A DNA stretch of 64,000 nucleotides from Vandiemenella viatica (lineage: Eukaryota > Arthropoda > Insecta > Orthoptera > Morabidae): contig CM061919.1 in the NCBI GenBank assembly GCA_031002005.1, positions 221,958,739 to 222,022,738 of the forward strand, given 5' to 3'. The first letter of the stretch is position 1; every line of letters starts with the position of its first letter. The notes beneath the pieces are model-generated. The model was not told the DNA's origin. It searched no databases and saw nothing but the letters and a program-made list of their open reading frames with translations. The position numbers were made by a program, and so were the translations under genes. Shown here piece by piece: positions 43,446-56,954 of the stretch.

Positions 43446-45823
43446 ATTTTTAAGAGTTGCGTTTGATCATTTTAGGTTCCAAAGGAAAAGAACTGGCGGA
43501 CTTACCTCTGGCACAATGGATTAGTATGCCTCCTTCGTGAGGATCCATCCAAGGTATGAAATATGGCTGTGAATGGCTCATTGATGTTGGTACATTGCAG
43601 TCGTTTAAAACCTTTGTATAAGGAGTAAGTATAGCGGAAAGTTTAAGTGTGAACTAAAATTAGAATGAGCGTCTATTGAAGTCCAAGAGCGAAGGCTAAT
43701 CCACTCCAATCGTTCAGCAAGCAGTACGCAGAGTTATTTCACGTGTGCATCCAACTGTTCAAAATGCATTATTCCTAACTATCCTACAAAACTTAAAACC
43801 ATTGTAAATGTGTGGAAAGACTTCAGCTAGCCTGATGAGGAAACGTCTGCCCAAAAAAAAAAAAAAAAAAAAGTCTGTCACATGAACAGCGATCAATCTA
43901 AATTACCAACAGGAATAACTGATCTTCGTGATGTAACCCATTGGAAGTAAATGTAAAGATCTTCCGCTCACTTTCCGACTAATTAATAAATGTTGGAATT
44001 TTCGTGTGCCACGCTACGGTTTCAATAGCGGTGTTTAATATGAATTTGTTCGTGATATTAGTCTTGTCTTTCGGCACAGGTTTTTTTAACTTCGCATATT
44101 TCGAAGATGGCTGCACGTTCAAACATGAGCTGGAATGACTACTCGTCTGTGAACGTGCGAGACCGTCCTGTCAATATGGAACCTCCGAAGTTAAGCATTC
44201 ATCTCCATAGTCTTTTCCGAATACACTATGGTTTGTCAGTAGCGGCAGAAGCAACTCCTTAGGGCGACCACGACTTCCTGACAACGAATTTAAATCTCTC
44301 CGAAAATAGTTTAATCACGAGAGAATTTTCAAGTGTTCCTTGAGAAAAATTGCTCCGAAAAATCTGGGACACGTTCGATTTCCGGCATTTTTCGGTCTTT
44401 TTGAAAATGTTAATCACCTAGAGTTCTCTGTTGGCGTTACTGGTGATATGCTTGCGAATTCCCTATATTTATTTCCTCTCGTACATAAATTCTATCCATA
44501 CGCGTGTGTTCTAACAACTTGTAGTGTTGTTGTATTATACGTCTGATACATTAGTTTTATCCGGTTCTGGGACTTGCTCCTATTACGTACGAATACCCAC
44601 TGCTGTATTTTACATAAATTTCACCTATATCAGAGCTGTTACGAATTTCTTATGGGAACGTTTATAAATATTCTTAAAATAGGAATAAATTCCGCACTTT
44701 ATCAACATTCACGTAAATAACTCCTATTGACCTCTGAATGGCTTACGCGAGTGTTCTCAATTCCTATAGAACTTTCTCGTGCTTAGAACTTTGCGATATT
44801 ACCAGTTTGACGAAGGTTGAATTTATATTTGGCATATTGCTTGAGCTTCAACTCGTATAGCAAAAAAATACGTCGTGGGTTATTGCAGGTCCGTGTAGTA
44901 AAGAACATCAGTAATGAGATTGGTACTGTCCGCTGAGTGAGCTGTGTAGGCTTAATTGTTATGGAACATACATCGTATGACGCAGCAAACCGGTTGAAGA
45001 CTACAATTCTTATATCACAAATATACTTGTTTCATTGAGCTGATAAAGCAGATTTATTCAGTGAACGAGATGTTAATAATGTTCTAGGGCATCTGCAGAA
45101 TATTGATAAAAGTAGCATCCTGCCCATTCTAAGATGTATTTCTATATTCGGCGCAGTTTACAAAACTGCCTCCCACACATTCCAGTCAGTATCTGTATCA
45201 TACCGAAGAAAGAATGCGAATAGGACAGTTTCCAGACACTGGTTGTAAAACTGATTTTTTTTGTAGTATTTTTGTCTTTCCGCCTTGATTCATCAGTTCC
45301 ACCGCCGTTCTCCAGACCTCCTGTCTTTAAAAGTTTCATAGTTACACATTTTCTTTGGTAATGTTTCGTTCGCTTCTTTACTATTTTCGCGTTTCCACAC
45401 CACTGCTACCTCGATCTTCCCGTTCTATCCTGCATAGGTTCCCCACACTTGCCGCTTTCCTCGCGTGTTTATTTCGCACTTTACCAGTCTGTACGCTGCA
45501 ATTCCTGAAATTTAATGTCCATAAACATCACTACTAAAACTTATTTCTCTGATTGATCCTGCCGTAGCAACTTAAAATACTTGGAGGGATGAAGTATTTC
45601 GTTGCAGCTCCAAACGAAATTCGTTCAATGTTGGACAATAAATCCCATCTGAAACTAGGCAGTCTTGCACAGTGGTATTCTCTCGACTCTTATCAGTTGT
45701 TTGCGTTGCTTTGTATTACTAGTTAGTCTCCGATTAGTACGTGGCTTCTTTTAATGGCCAGCTTGCCGCTGCTGGTTAGGAGCGATCACTTGAGACTGGA
45801 GACAGGGCTGTGCGGGGTATCGG
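43446..45823. other. No gene recognised
   Basis: 2.4 kb without supported genes. Contains an A-run at 43853-43871. Confidence 0.4.
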
Positions 45824-45940
45824 CTATTTTAGTCCTCGAGGGAAGCCACACCGTATTTTGGACTGGGGCACGACATTCCAGCTCCCGGTCCTTCCTATGG
45901 CTATAAATCACAGGCTACATCTCTCCCCTCGTGCATTCCC
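45824..45940 (+). promoter_or_regulatory. Candidate muscle-type promoter (MEF2, CArG-like, TATA)
   Basis: A perfect MEF2 consensus CTATTTTAG lies at 45824-45832 and a CArG-like CGTATTTTGG (one mismatch) at 45852-45861. A TATA-type CTATAAATC is at 45901-45909. A start would be expected near 45930-45936, within GTGCATTCC. A heat-shock-element-like TTCTAGAA lies downstream (45976-45983). No open frame follows closely, so it would drive a non-coding first exon. Motif clustering is the only evidence. Confidence 0.38.
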
Positions 45941-48460
45941 CAGCGTTTAGCCTTCGACGAACGATCTCTGCGACGTTCTAGAACAATATTGAGCGTAGTT
46001 GGAGGAACGTATAACTCTACTTTTTTAGTTTTTGGAAAGATACGAGGCGATTGTTGACATACTGACATCGTTAGGACAAAATTGCGTTTGTAATGGTTTT
46101 TTTGAGCCAGCCTAAGAGCGTATTCTCTACTTTACCGAGTTCGGTTAGTTCGCCGGGAGTTGACGTGTTTGATTTCACCTCAGAACATCTGAGTGAAGAT
46201 CGTTCCATGAAACGCAGTGAACTGAAAATATTTTTCGCTTTTGGTAGTCGATGATAAACTTCCTAACGCCCTTGCATTTAACGAAAACTTGCCATTTTTT
46301 CATGATCAGAATTTGTAATACAAAGATCACGTAGTTCAAGAAGTCCACTTCACATGCTTAGTTGAAAACGGATGATGTAGCATTTGATAATAAACGTTAC
46401 GGATCACTCTTAAATCTGCTTGTAATCTTCCCATATTTACTCTGTATACATGGAATTAACTTTTGAGAGCTACTATAAATAACAGTTGAAATGGAAAATC
46501 AGCGAACGATGCTATTGTTTGGAGCAGGCCCACTTTCTCATTGTAGCAGACAGGCTGTAGAATACAGAATGTGAGAGTCGACTGAAACCTGGAGTTCTTA
46601 GATTATTCATACTGATGGAATCTTTCAGACGTTGTATTTGACGCTATATCGCTTCTTAGAATTCAGAGTACACATTAAATGCTGAATTCTTTCAGATTTC
46701 TGTAAGAGGAGCCTCGAACAACCATTTTGAGTATAGTTTTATTTCATCTGAAACAACTTTTTGCAACAATTTTTCCCCGCCTTAAGTTCTTACGAATAAT
46801 ACTCCTGCGAACCAGTTACAATGCTAGATCTATTTTGGATATGGATCACCTTACTTGGGTGGTTACTTCAGCATAGAAGAAAGTTCCGTCCTGTCTAGTG
46901 ATGGATATTGTCGTGCACGTTATCGGCTACAATTGTAGGGAGGGTGGCTCCCCTTTTCAAGATGTTTATTTGCTCTAGCCTCGCTGGGCCCCTGCTGTAC
47001 AGTTCACGCATAAGCCATGCAACTGTGCCTCATACCACGTCCATAATGTTGTGTGAAGTGTAATAACATTTCTCGTAATGGAACCAATCTGTTAACTATG
47101 AAACTTGAGTTTTCTTGTTTCACTTATTTGAGTAGCTTTTCAAATTTCACAAAGAGCAATCGTTGGATGCACTTAATAATTTAGTTGTCTAAACGCTGTA
47201 GATATATAAGGCGGTATAGGTATTCAAGGCGTAAGTGGAGTTCTACTTAAAATCGGAACGCGCGAATCGGTCTGGTTCGTAAGCTGTAAATTAAGTGGAA
47301 ACCAGACCGTATGAGACGGAAGTCGATACTTGATGAGACGCACCACTGCAACTGCGTTTTAATTGTTGAAATTTTCATTTTTAATAGCAATTATAGGCTT
47401 TGGTTACACGAACGCTGTGTAGCAGTCAGAACTGTTCCATTTATCACGTACGAGAAAATTTGTTCACCCCCTTATGTTTCAAAGGCCAGAAAGAACAGAT
47501 CAATTCTAAAAAAAATAGATAAATTTACTAAAGATTTAAAAAAATTTTTCATTTATACGTGGTCACCATTTTTAACCAAGTTATTTGTCGTATCGTGACA
47601 TGGGCATTTGTATTACCTCGTCAAAGAAACACTACGCCAACTCGTTCAACCATTCCTGCAGACTTTTGTTCTCTAGGCTTGCTCATAAAAAAAAGTCTTA
47701 TGTGGAGAAACAAATTACAATCAGGAGGTAGGTCAGGGCTGTGCGGGGGATGTTAAATTCCAAATTGATCATTTAATGTACGTGTATCGAGCGAACAATT
47801 TGTAAATTTCTGAAGCACAAAACATTTTTCCGAGGGCAATAATCTTATTACAGACCTCGCTTCACAGCCGGCAGGTCTTCCGATATTAACGTCCATTTGA
47901 AAATAACACAACAAAGCAAGAGGATTTTTTTAATACCCATATAACTTAAACTCTTGCAGTAGAACTTGAGTAACAAAATGAAGGCGATATAATTATAATG
48001 ACGTGGCATGCATTCTTACTTTCTGGAAGCGCCTAGTGCGTACCAGGTGAACGAAACTATGCCTCTCAATAATATACGAGAGGAAAGACTGCTGCAATCC
48101 TTTGGCTTATTATTGCTTCAGCCTACCATTCGTAATAAGTAGTATTTCACACACGAATCTACAGTAGTGTTATACGTGTAATGTACTAATAAAGATTTCC
48201 TATACGATTTTTTTTATTGCATTTGTTCTTGTAGCTGAAGTACGAACGTTTGTGGCCTTTCAGTAGCTTGGTAGAGTACTAATTAGATCAATTCAAGCAT
48301 AAATCAAGTCTGAAATCATGCGTTTTAATAGTAGTGTTTTCGACCTTAATGAAGCTGTTAACGTCTTGGTCGCTTGGTTTTAACTCTCAGTGACATTAAA
48401 ACAAGACACTGTTAATGAAACGACTCTATTAAATTTTTCGCGTCATAAGGCACGCTCGAA
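45941..48460. other. No gene recognised
   Basis: 2.5 kb without supported coding sequence. The open frame at 47311-47598 is AT-rich and without motifs. Confidence 0.4.
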
Positions 48461-48775
48461 GTGAAAGTTTTTCCGGCGTATGTAGGGCTTATATTTCCGC
48501 TCGGGCAGCCATCAAATCGGCGAAGGGAGAGTCAAGCGTCGCGTGATGGGTTTCGGGCGGCGGACTCCCCGCATCGACTCCCGGTCGCCTCCCATTGGCT
48601 GCGGCGGGCCGAGCGCGGCAGCCGATTGGCTGGCCGGGGAAACCTCAGCCGTGTGTGGCTGGCTAGGGTTGCCGGCGTGTCACCTTACCTGCGGGCTCGG
48701 GTGTCCCGCCACAAGGCCGGCTCGGCGCCGCGGCGGCGACAGCCAAACAAACCCGGAAGGATTATCAGTGCCTGA
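48461..48775. promoter_or_regulatory. CpG-rich block with twin CCAAT (ATTGG) boxes
   Basis: The block is sharply GC- and CpG-rich compared with its AT-rich flanks. ATTGG boxes at 48594-48598 and 48625-48629, each followed by CT, are spaced 31 bp apart, the kind of spacing seen for paired NF-Y sites. On the minus strand a consensus splice donor GCAG/GTAAGG lies at 48689/48688, which would fit a minus-strand 5' exon. The GC-rich composition creates overlapping open frames on the plus strand that I do not regard as genes. Confidence 0.4.
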
Positions 48776-49113
48776 GGTCGGGACTGAAAACAATACAGAT
48801 AAGCTTCCTCATTGTCACTAGGCGTATTTTGAATACCGTTATTTCTATTCGAAAGGGGGGGGAGGGGTGGGGACGTATTAGCATCAGATTTTTCTCTACC
48901 CTATAGTTTTGTCTAAAACGTTAATGGACAAAATAATCATTTCTGGTGTTATGGAATCTTATCCACTTGTTTCTTATGGCCCATTTTAACGAATTTCAGC
49001 AAGTTCTTTCTCTACTTCATTTCCGGATCCGTTCAGCTTTTCCGTCAAGAACTGTACGGGAAATGTTACACGAAATAGCATTGGTATTTAAACGATAAGT
49101 TATTACTTTAGAT
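48776..49113. other. No gene recognised
   Basis: AT-rich apart from a G-run at 48856-48873. Nothing supported. Confidence 0.4.
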
Positions 49114-49762
49114 CATATATGGGCAACCCCCGGCCCCCGGGCCGGACCCGGCCCTCCACCAGCTTCAATCCGGCCCGCGGGAGATTCAGAAATTTCAGAT
49201 ACAGAACATACCTTTCCGAAGAAAAATATCCACAGCTGAGAGTTTTTTGCAAGAAAAATAATTTGCACAATCGGAAGCTCGTATAAATGTGAGCAGCTTT
49301 TTTCAATCATGAAAATTAGTAAAAATAAGCATCGTACTCGGTTTAGAGCATGGTTGGCGAACCTGCGGCCCCTTGAAGATTTTTTCGCCCCGCGTGATTC
49401 ATCACACTTTTTCAAATTATATTTAGTTTATAATTGGCAATGAAGTGAAAACCAATGTATTTAAAAAATACATTATTTCTGCATCCATATATTTCAAAAT
49501 TAAATGTCGAAATTATGAGAAAAAAATTACTTTGATTTTAAAATAATATTTTTTTTGCGAATATATGACAGATATTGCCTGTTTTATTTATGATTTTACA
49601 GTTATCAGTTCGCGAAATAATTGTTATATCCTGCTAACTTATAATGCGCGCGTATCTCGGAACATCTAATATAATACACAATATACAATTTTATATGCGG
49701 CCCGCGGAGTTATGACGTATTTCCAAAGTGGCCCGCAAGATCATTTCGGTTGCCCACCCCTG
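49114..49762 (+). mobile_element. hAT-type non-autonomous element with exact 8-bp TSD
   Basis: Flanked by an exact CTTTAGAT duplication (49106-49113 and 49763-49770). The ends are CATATATGGGCAACC (decayed) and GGTTGCCCACCCCTG, typical of CAGGGGTGGGCAAC hAT termini. Both ends carry GGCCCGCGG-type sequence. An internal GGTTGGCGAACCTGCGGCCCC at about 49352 looks like another hAT left end, so this may be a composite of two related elements. No transposase frame. Confidence 0.85.
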
Positions 49763-49770
49763 CTTTAGAT

Positions 49771-51219
49771 CATGAGCTGTTACTTTATCATGTAACTGTT
49801 TTCCAACTTTCATATATCTGTTTATTACTGCGGTAAAAGAATCTTTAGTAATTGATTCTGTATGAGCGCAGAAATGCCTTCTCGGTGTATAAAATTATAA
49901 TCCTTTCGTTTAGCAAGTCTGAAAATTTTGCAACTTGGCAAAAATTTTATGGATATTCGTGAAACTTTAGGCAATCTTAAAACCGTGATAGGTATTCACG
50001 ATTGGTATATTGGAATCAATTACTCCTTTGCTTCTTTGCCTGATCTAAAATGCAGTAAACACGGGAAAACTTCAATATAAACACTTGAATTAATCTATGA
50101 TCGCATTAGAGCAAAATAAATTCATGTGGTCGAACAGATTTGACTGATGTGTACACCCAATATTTGTCAGCTTTCAAGCTTTAGTTCGGGGCCGTTGAAA
50201 TTCTTTTTCAAAGAGTGACAATGGAGACTACTGTCTTTTGTGATTACTGCGTTTAGATAGATTTTTTATGATTGCCTGAGTGACATTACTTAGTTTAATA
50301 GTACAAATTTCACAAGCAGAATAATGCAATTATGGAGCTATGTCAGTATTTACAGACTGATAGTAACTATTTCCACCACGCCTTACAGAGGTTAGTCAAA
50401 ATATGTCTAAACGTTAAAATAAATTATGCCAAGAGTTTAAGCGTGTGGGTTGCCAAAATTTCTGCAACTACGGAAGAAAAGTTTTGTCGATTTCAAAGAG
50501 TTCCAAATTTCAAAACGAATAGATTTTTTTTAAAAAATCCGATTTTTAATATTGCCTTGCTGTTAAAGGCTTCGTAATCCAACTCCCTAGTTTTGATATC
50601 GTTGATAATATGGCCATGCGCGTTGAAACTCCTCTTTACGGTACCGACGAAGTGCAACGGTCCTTCTTTGAATCACGGGTTGTTTACTTGGGTGATTTCT
50701 GGGACGGCCTGCAATGCCTTCCTCAATTACACATTTCACACGAGTCCATACTTTAGGTTCCTCCATTCCGGTAGCGAATACGGCTGAAGTTCAATAAAAT
50801 TTCCACCAACTGATCGGAACTATGTTATTTCCCAGGTGACGAAAAGTATCTTTGCTTGGTAGAAATTCTGATCTGTCTGGCGACACTTGTGCACTGAACT
50901 AGTCTGTTTCCGGTTTGGATCTTAAATGTTAACTGGTCTATTTTGTGATGCAGGGTTGAACAGAAACTCACAAATGACACGAATTAAGTACTTGTGTCAA
51001 TTCTGGAACGGTGCAGAGAATGTTTTCTAACCTGTCGGTCAACATAAGGAATCTAATTCAAGGATTATCATGGTCTCTCTTGCATGGTTATATTGCAGGA
51101 ATATTTGCACGTGCCACTCGACAAACACAACTAAAGACAGCAAAATTCTAGTCTGCTCAAAATTTAGTTGTATTTTCATTTGATAATCCTATGGTAAACT
51201 ACCAGGCGCTGTGAAGTGA
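49771..51219. other. No gene recognised
   Basis: 1.4 kb without supported features. Confidence 0.4.
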
Positions 51220-51480
51220 TTTTTTTTTTTTTTTTTTTCTTCTGGCTTTACTGTTTACGTTATTAGAGTTTGAGGAAGATGGGGAGAAGGAAATGGAAGG
51301 AATTCGACGAAGGCCTTTTGAAGTAAGCACCCTGGTATTCAACTCCAGCGATTTTGGATGGATGATTGGACGGGGACTCGAACATGCGACTGGTCTGTGA
51401 GAGTCTCCTGGCAGCCTCTCCGATCCATTCGTTCCGCCGTACCCAGCTGTCTGCTAACGACGCATAGTGCGGCGGCCATA
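51220..51480 (-). repeat. tRNA-derived SINE, minus strand, A-tail
   Basis: The T-run at 51220-51238 is the A-tail of a minus-strand copy. The B box TGTTCGAGTCC corresponds to 51375-51385. Reading minus, it is followed by CGTCCAATCATCC, AAAATCGCTGGAGTTGAATACC, AAAGGCCTTCGTCGAATTCC and the tail. The head reaches to about 51480. Confidence 0.75.
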
Positions 51481-52141
51481 TTTCTTCCGGTTTTTTCTTT
51501 CGTCGGCGGCGACGGATGGGGTCAGCGTTAATCACTGCTCCCTTCTGCTCTATCTCCACCCTCGCAGTAGGCTACCGTTTTTTCACAGCGCCCCCTTGTG
51601 TGCCTGTCACTCACTAGGGTCGGCGGCAACTTCCGTTGCTTGCTTACGTCACTTTATCAATTGACCTTAACCGTGTACTCACGGGCCGGCCCATTGAGGC
51701 TGGCTTCAATAAAATCTTAATTTAGGAGTTGATACTGTTGCTTATGTTGAGCAACACTGCGTTTTGTATTATGGTCTGTCCATTTTGTTATATTGACCGT
51801 TTCCAGTCCCCAACAGACCCTCTTGACTGGCTATGCAGTTTTCCACATTCGCTGCTTTCTTATATTGGCGTTTAGACTCGTTCGGGACAAGTTGTTATTA
51901 CTGTCGTTTTGGATAGATTTAATTGTTGCTTCAAACTTGTAGTGGCCTATCTTTCGTAATTTCAGTCTTTAACCCCAATTTTGTGAAACTCTAGACCCAC
52001 GACATAACCTTACTCACTTTCAGTTCTGCAGCGCAGTCACCCCGTTTACCTGAACGTATTAGGTCTATTTTGCTTTCTCAGTTAAGCTGTACGTTTCAGT
52101 ATTAAGACCTGTAAACAGCTTTGCGTAATTTTTGAAGACCC

Positions 52142-52186
<45 letters not shown>

Positions 52187-52649
52187 GGCAGCTCTTACCG
52201 ACATCGACTCAAACTATCTCGTCTCCTTCTTCCCCCCCTCCCCCACTTCAGTAAAAAAAAAAAAAAAACTTAGCTATGGCACGGAATGGCATTTCACTAA
52301 CCGAACTTTGCAATGATGCATTCTTCGAAGGATCGTGGCCCCCCCCCCCCAACGATAAATCCTAGGAAGGTTGTTGCTTCTAGCGTAGCCTCGTAGGATA
52401 TAACACAATATTCTAGCTACCAAGAAAAAGTTGACCTTCATGCGTCGATTTTATAGTAATTATCACTCATATTTTTGAATGTTTATAATTTTTCTTGGTT
52501 AATTAGTCACATGACCTGCAAGTGGTGGCGTTGGCTGTAATTTTGGTCGAGTTTAAAGGATTGCTCGCTAACCACCGTTGTTTTTGAATGGCTAGAATTT
52601 TAAATCTTCTTGTTTGGTTTAGTGAGGTTCCACCCCCTCCCCCTTTTTT
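51481..52649. other. No gene recognised; CT microsatellite
   Basis: Contains a (CT)n microsatellite at 52146-52184, an A-run at 52253-52268 and a C-run at 52339-52350. No coding sequence supported. Confidence 0.45.
52146..52184 (+). repeat. (CT)n microsatellite
   Basis: About 19 CT dinucleotides without interruption. Confidence 0.97.
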
Positions 52650-52860
52650 TTTCACCGAGCTGTAACGCTCTTGCCTAGCATTTTGGAGGACATCTGTCCA
52701 AATCTCCATCCGACCACCATGGTTTTTCGAAAACGCTCCAGGTGAATGCCTGGATTGTTGCTACAAAAGGCCGTGGCTGAATTCCCACTTCCCCTCCTCT
52801 CGCAGCTCTTATGACCACAACGTCGACCAGCCAAGAAGCCCGAAGAAATAAAAATTAAAT
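52650..52860 (+). repeat. tRNA-derived SINE
   Basis: CACCGAGCTGTAACGCTC, CATTTTGGAGGACATC, then the body CCACCATGGTTTTTCG, AACGCTCCAGGTGAATGCC, AAAAGGCCGTGGCTGAATTC and ACGTCGACCAGCCAAGAAGC. The B box (CCAAATCTCC) is mutated. Confidence 0.7.
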
Positions 52861-55800
52861 TCAACTCATCTGGAAGTGGAAAGTAATGTTTGCGATGAAG
52901 TCACTATGGTTGTTTCCATTAAATTGTGATTTAATGTAATCTAAAATTTTGTTCAATTCGTACCATTTTTAATTTTTCCTAGCATTGACATATTAACCCC
53001 GAAATATGTCGAATTATCAAGTAGTTCTGTATCCCGAATATAGAAGGCGACTCTCAAGAACATGACGATATATGGAGAAGATAATTACACAAAGTATGAT
53101 GCTCTTTCGAAATTTTGTTTATTACAGCATTAAGTTTAATATACTACGATCTGAGCCCCAAAACTTCAGAGCACACTATAGGTGTACGCTTACATATACC
53201 AAATGTTAAGGAACTTCATTGCCTTTCTTAACGACCACGCTGATTTTCAAAGGAAAGCAAACTTGTTTGGCCTACGAACTTTCGTACAGAGTTCGAGTGA
53301 CAAGCTCTGTGGGATGAATCCTTGAACAAACTGGTCGTTGGCCAGTGATTGCGCGTAGCTGTTTGAACTGGTGAGCGTTATCTCCTTTAGTGGCGCAGGC
53401 CGATCTAATATTGGACTTCTCAACTCTGAGAATGTTGACTAACTAGGCTCACCAGCTTCCTCCAACGTTGGCAGTGTTTGATAGATGACGCAAAAAGGAT
53501 TCAAGTCTCATGTATTGCTGGAGACCTATCAGTGGTGTTAAAAACACGCCAAGAGAAGTTCCATCGGCAACTCGGATTCGACAAAAATAATTTGAAACAG
53601 TGTTGGGAAATGTTTTTGTTTGAGAAGTGGGAATGCCGTTCTGGAGCCGGCACAGACACAAAATCTAGTAGTAAACTCTCCGACCAAACTCGCGGAGGGT
53701 TTTTCGATTGATCTTGATACACAAGTTACGAGAGCACCTGATTATCCACTTCGGTCGAGTGGGGCATGCACTTACCTCAGTGACGTAGTTTCGCGTGGGC
53801 AACTTGGAGTAAACACGGCCGACGTCCAACAGCTCAGCTGGCAGAGTCGACCACTTTGTCAACAAAATGGATCTCGGCCAGCTGCCTGCACAAACACACT
53901 GTGCATTTTCGTTTTCATTCAGCTCGCATTCTTGTGTTGCTGCTTTAATTTCTGAGATTTAATTCTGCATTCTTTAGTATTCTTTAGCAAAAAACTGGTT
54001 TATGTTTCAATCTAGTTACCTTCCAGTAATCTTGGCGCTGCCAAATGCACATTTCTTGCTTTGATTAGTGTGTCCTTCAGTAATTTTTAACTATTTTCGT
54101 TCTGTAACCCATTTTTTCGTTTACAATATTCCAGCCACCCTTAATCACAATTTGCCTTGCCCTTCCTTTGCAGAGTTATCTCTTCAATTTCCATATGTAT
54201 TCTTTGCTTGGGACCTTTTTATAAACTGCTATTGTGTTTTGTTACTAATTATAAATCTCACTACATCTTTTGTATTAATAGCGTGTGTTAGTCTGTTCCC
54301 CATAACTGAAAGCCTTTGCTAAATTCCTTTTCACTCATTTAGAGTAAAACCGCCCAGTCTCCCTTAATTTGACAGTATTCTAAACTTTCTATCGTTTTTC
54401 AATTTTACGAAAACTCTTCCTGATGTAGTACAAATCCTGAGGAACGATAAAGCTTTTTTTTCTTATGGAAGTTTTTAGCCGTAAGAACCATCGAAATGGC
54501 TTTTGAAGGATTGTATTCCATGTTTGGCGTTTACGTATCTATTCCGTTCATTTAATTCAAAGGCCTTATTAGGTCTCTTAGAAACCTAAGGTATTTCCTG
54601 CAACACTGTCCACTGCGGGTGTAAAAATATGATGCTCAGTTGACGTACTGTCTTAAATGAACCAAAAACTATTTACTTTAGAACGAAAACTTCGCTGTCA
54701 GTGTGGCCGGAAAATGGCCCTTCACAGCTAAGATGCCGCAGCCTATGGTTGAGTGCTTGCTTAATTTGATCATTCGCTCATGCGACTTATTTTGCACACT
54801 TAGTATTCTCTTAAAATGATAGGCTCACAAGTGATTGGGAACTGACCTGTATTCAAACGAAGGGAACATGCCTCCATTAACTTAGAAGTGTCCTTAATAC
54901 AAATATTGAGAGAAAATTTTACATTCTGGTTCAGTATCTGCTGGTTTATAGTTTTTCTAATATACTTAATTATAAACTGCAGTTAATCATTATGAAGGTG
55001 AAGATTAATCCTCAGTTGACCGTACGAGTCACGAGTCGTCTCAAGGAATTTAAGTTTGCGATGATGAGTTTAAACATCGTCATTGCCTCTGCTTTGTTAC
55101 GGATTACTGAAAGCAGTAACGATCTGAACAGTCGTTTGATACCGGGAAAGTTAAGCAAAATACGTAGCAGTCGGTTCCCTCCCAGTGTGTGGCTGGCATC
55201 TTGCTAGTATTGGCTACACCGTTGCGGTTTATAGATTTCCATTAAGAGCTAATTTTACTTGACATATGTCCTTGTCTGCCATCCTTCGTGACATACGTCA
55301 GGATTCAGATCAGTTTCACTGTAGCACCAGTCATCCTTGGGGCAGGATTATTTTACTCTTATTTCAAATGTCTTATGTGCATGATTTTATCATCTGAATT
55401 AAGTTTTTAGATGAACCGAATACGCTAGGGATCTGAGATTTTACTTATATATCGGAAATTTTAGTCCATATTAAAATTGTTGCGCCATTCCCCGCAATAC
55501 AGATCTTAATAGCATGCAAGAGCAATTCAGTACTCACCACACTATCGGGTAAGAAAGGTTAGCTCACTAGAGGCTGGTTTTTAAGTGGTCGGTGCAAGAA
55601 TTTATCAAATTTGCATAGTGTCTACAGAATATAAATTACATCAGAAATTACACGTGTACCAAGGCAACGTAGCCATGAAGACATTTTATTAGTCTTTTTT
55701 TTAGGTAAAGAAGCTTGATTACTAATTTGAGAAGTTAACTTCGCTCATAATTTGTTTACCATTGGTGTAGTTTTGTGCAGTTGTGGATACTGGGATTCTG

Positions 55801-56819
55801 CCTTGGAATGACCTTCCTTCCCACAACAGTTGCCAAAATAAACGCGAGGCGCGTGATGTAGACGGGAAGTAATTGTTTCTGGAATTTCATGTGATAACTG
55901 TGTTTATTTTTGTCGTTTGTCCTCGTCCTCTGCCACTCTAGTGAAGCCCTTTTTTGCGAGCTATGTTTGTGCAGTGCGCACCCTTCACGCTGACTCAACG
56001 TCCAAATTACTTCTACCTGTCCTTGCTGCTGAGTAACAAGGCTTAAATTTGGGCGCTGTTTCAGATTTTATAAATACTTCCGTGTACTTTCTGCGGAAAC
56101 TGTTAAGCTTTAAGCCGTTCTGTATTCCAGTCGACAAACTTTAATATTGAATATAATTCTTCAAGATTTTGGTTTGACACATCGCGTAATCAATTTGTAT
56201 GTGTATCACTAGTTTTAGCTTTGTGAAATTTTGGCAAGCGTCGCAAAATTGACTTCTGGGGTACATTTTAATTCTCTCCAGAATGTCTAACCGCGATAGA
56301 TAATCTACTTATCTTCGAAATCTTATTAAGAGTCGATGATACACTCCTTTGAAAGTTTTCGATAGGAGAAAACTGCAACTTTTTCAGAACTAAGGGCATG
56401 GTTACAATGTGCAAAACGTAACGCTAGCCAGTCGTGTGTACGCAAGATCCTACGATAGAGTGAATGAGATTGCACAATTGATCGCGAAACTTGGTCTGTA
56501 CTAGCACTCGTGTATTTTTATTTTTTTAGGACAACCTAATTTTCACGCTGATTTATATATTATCTGACTATTCGTCGTAGTGCTTTATCATGCTGGGATG
56601 TCAGAGGAAGTATTTTTAAATGGTACCCTATGTTTTGCTTGCACGAAGACATGAACTACATTAAAGCAAATTTATTTGCAAGTATTCGCAATAGATTCTC
56701 TATGGCGAAAGTATTTAGAATAACAAATGACGTGATCTCTTATACATTTCTCTAATTTTCATATCTAATGTTCTAGTTTCCTTTACGCTCATTAAAGTTC
56801 AGTTGTATCTAACAAAAAT
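52861..56819. other. No gene recognised
   Basis: About 4 kb, mostly AT-rich. Overlapping open frames at 53449-53955 on both strands are the densest but show no motif, splice pattern or start context I can defend. Confidence 0.4.
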
Positions 56820-56954
56820 GTAGGAGAGAGCTGGGCAAAGTGGCCATGTGGGTTTTTGGGGCCAAGGGATGGTACAATCGCGAGGAAAAAATCATAACTA
56901 GTGCCACTTAATGCTTTCAGTTACCCTGAGAAGTCCGATATGGCTAGCGTATAA

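Noticed and set aside
48461..48821. Arg/Gly-rich open frames in the CpG-rich block
   Set aside because: A by-product of high GC content with few stop codons; the block reads better as a promoter or CpG island.
53449..53955. Cluster of open frames on both strands
   Set aside because: Frames overlap on both strands with no motif; most likely chance in a stop-poor stretch.
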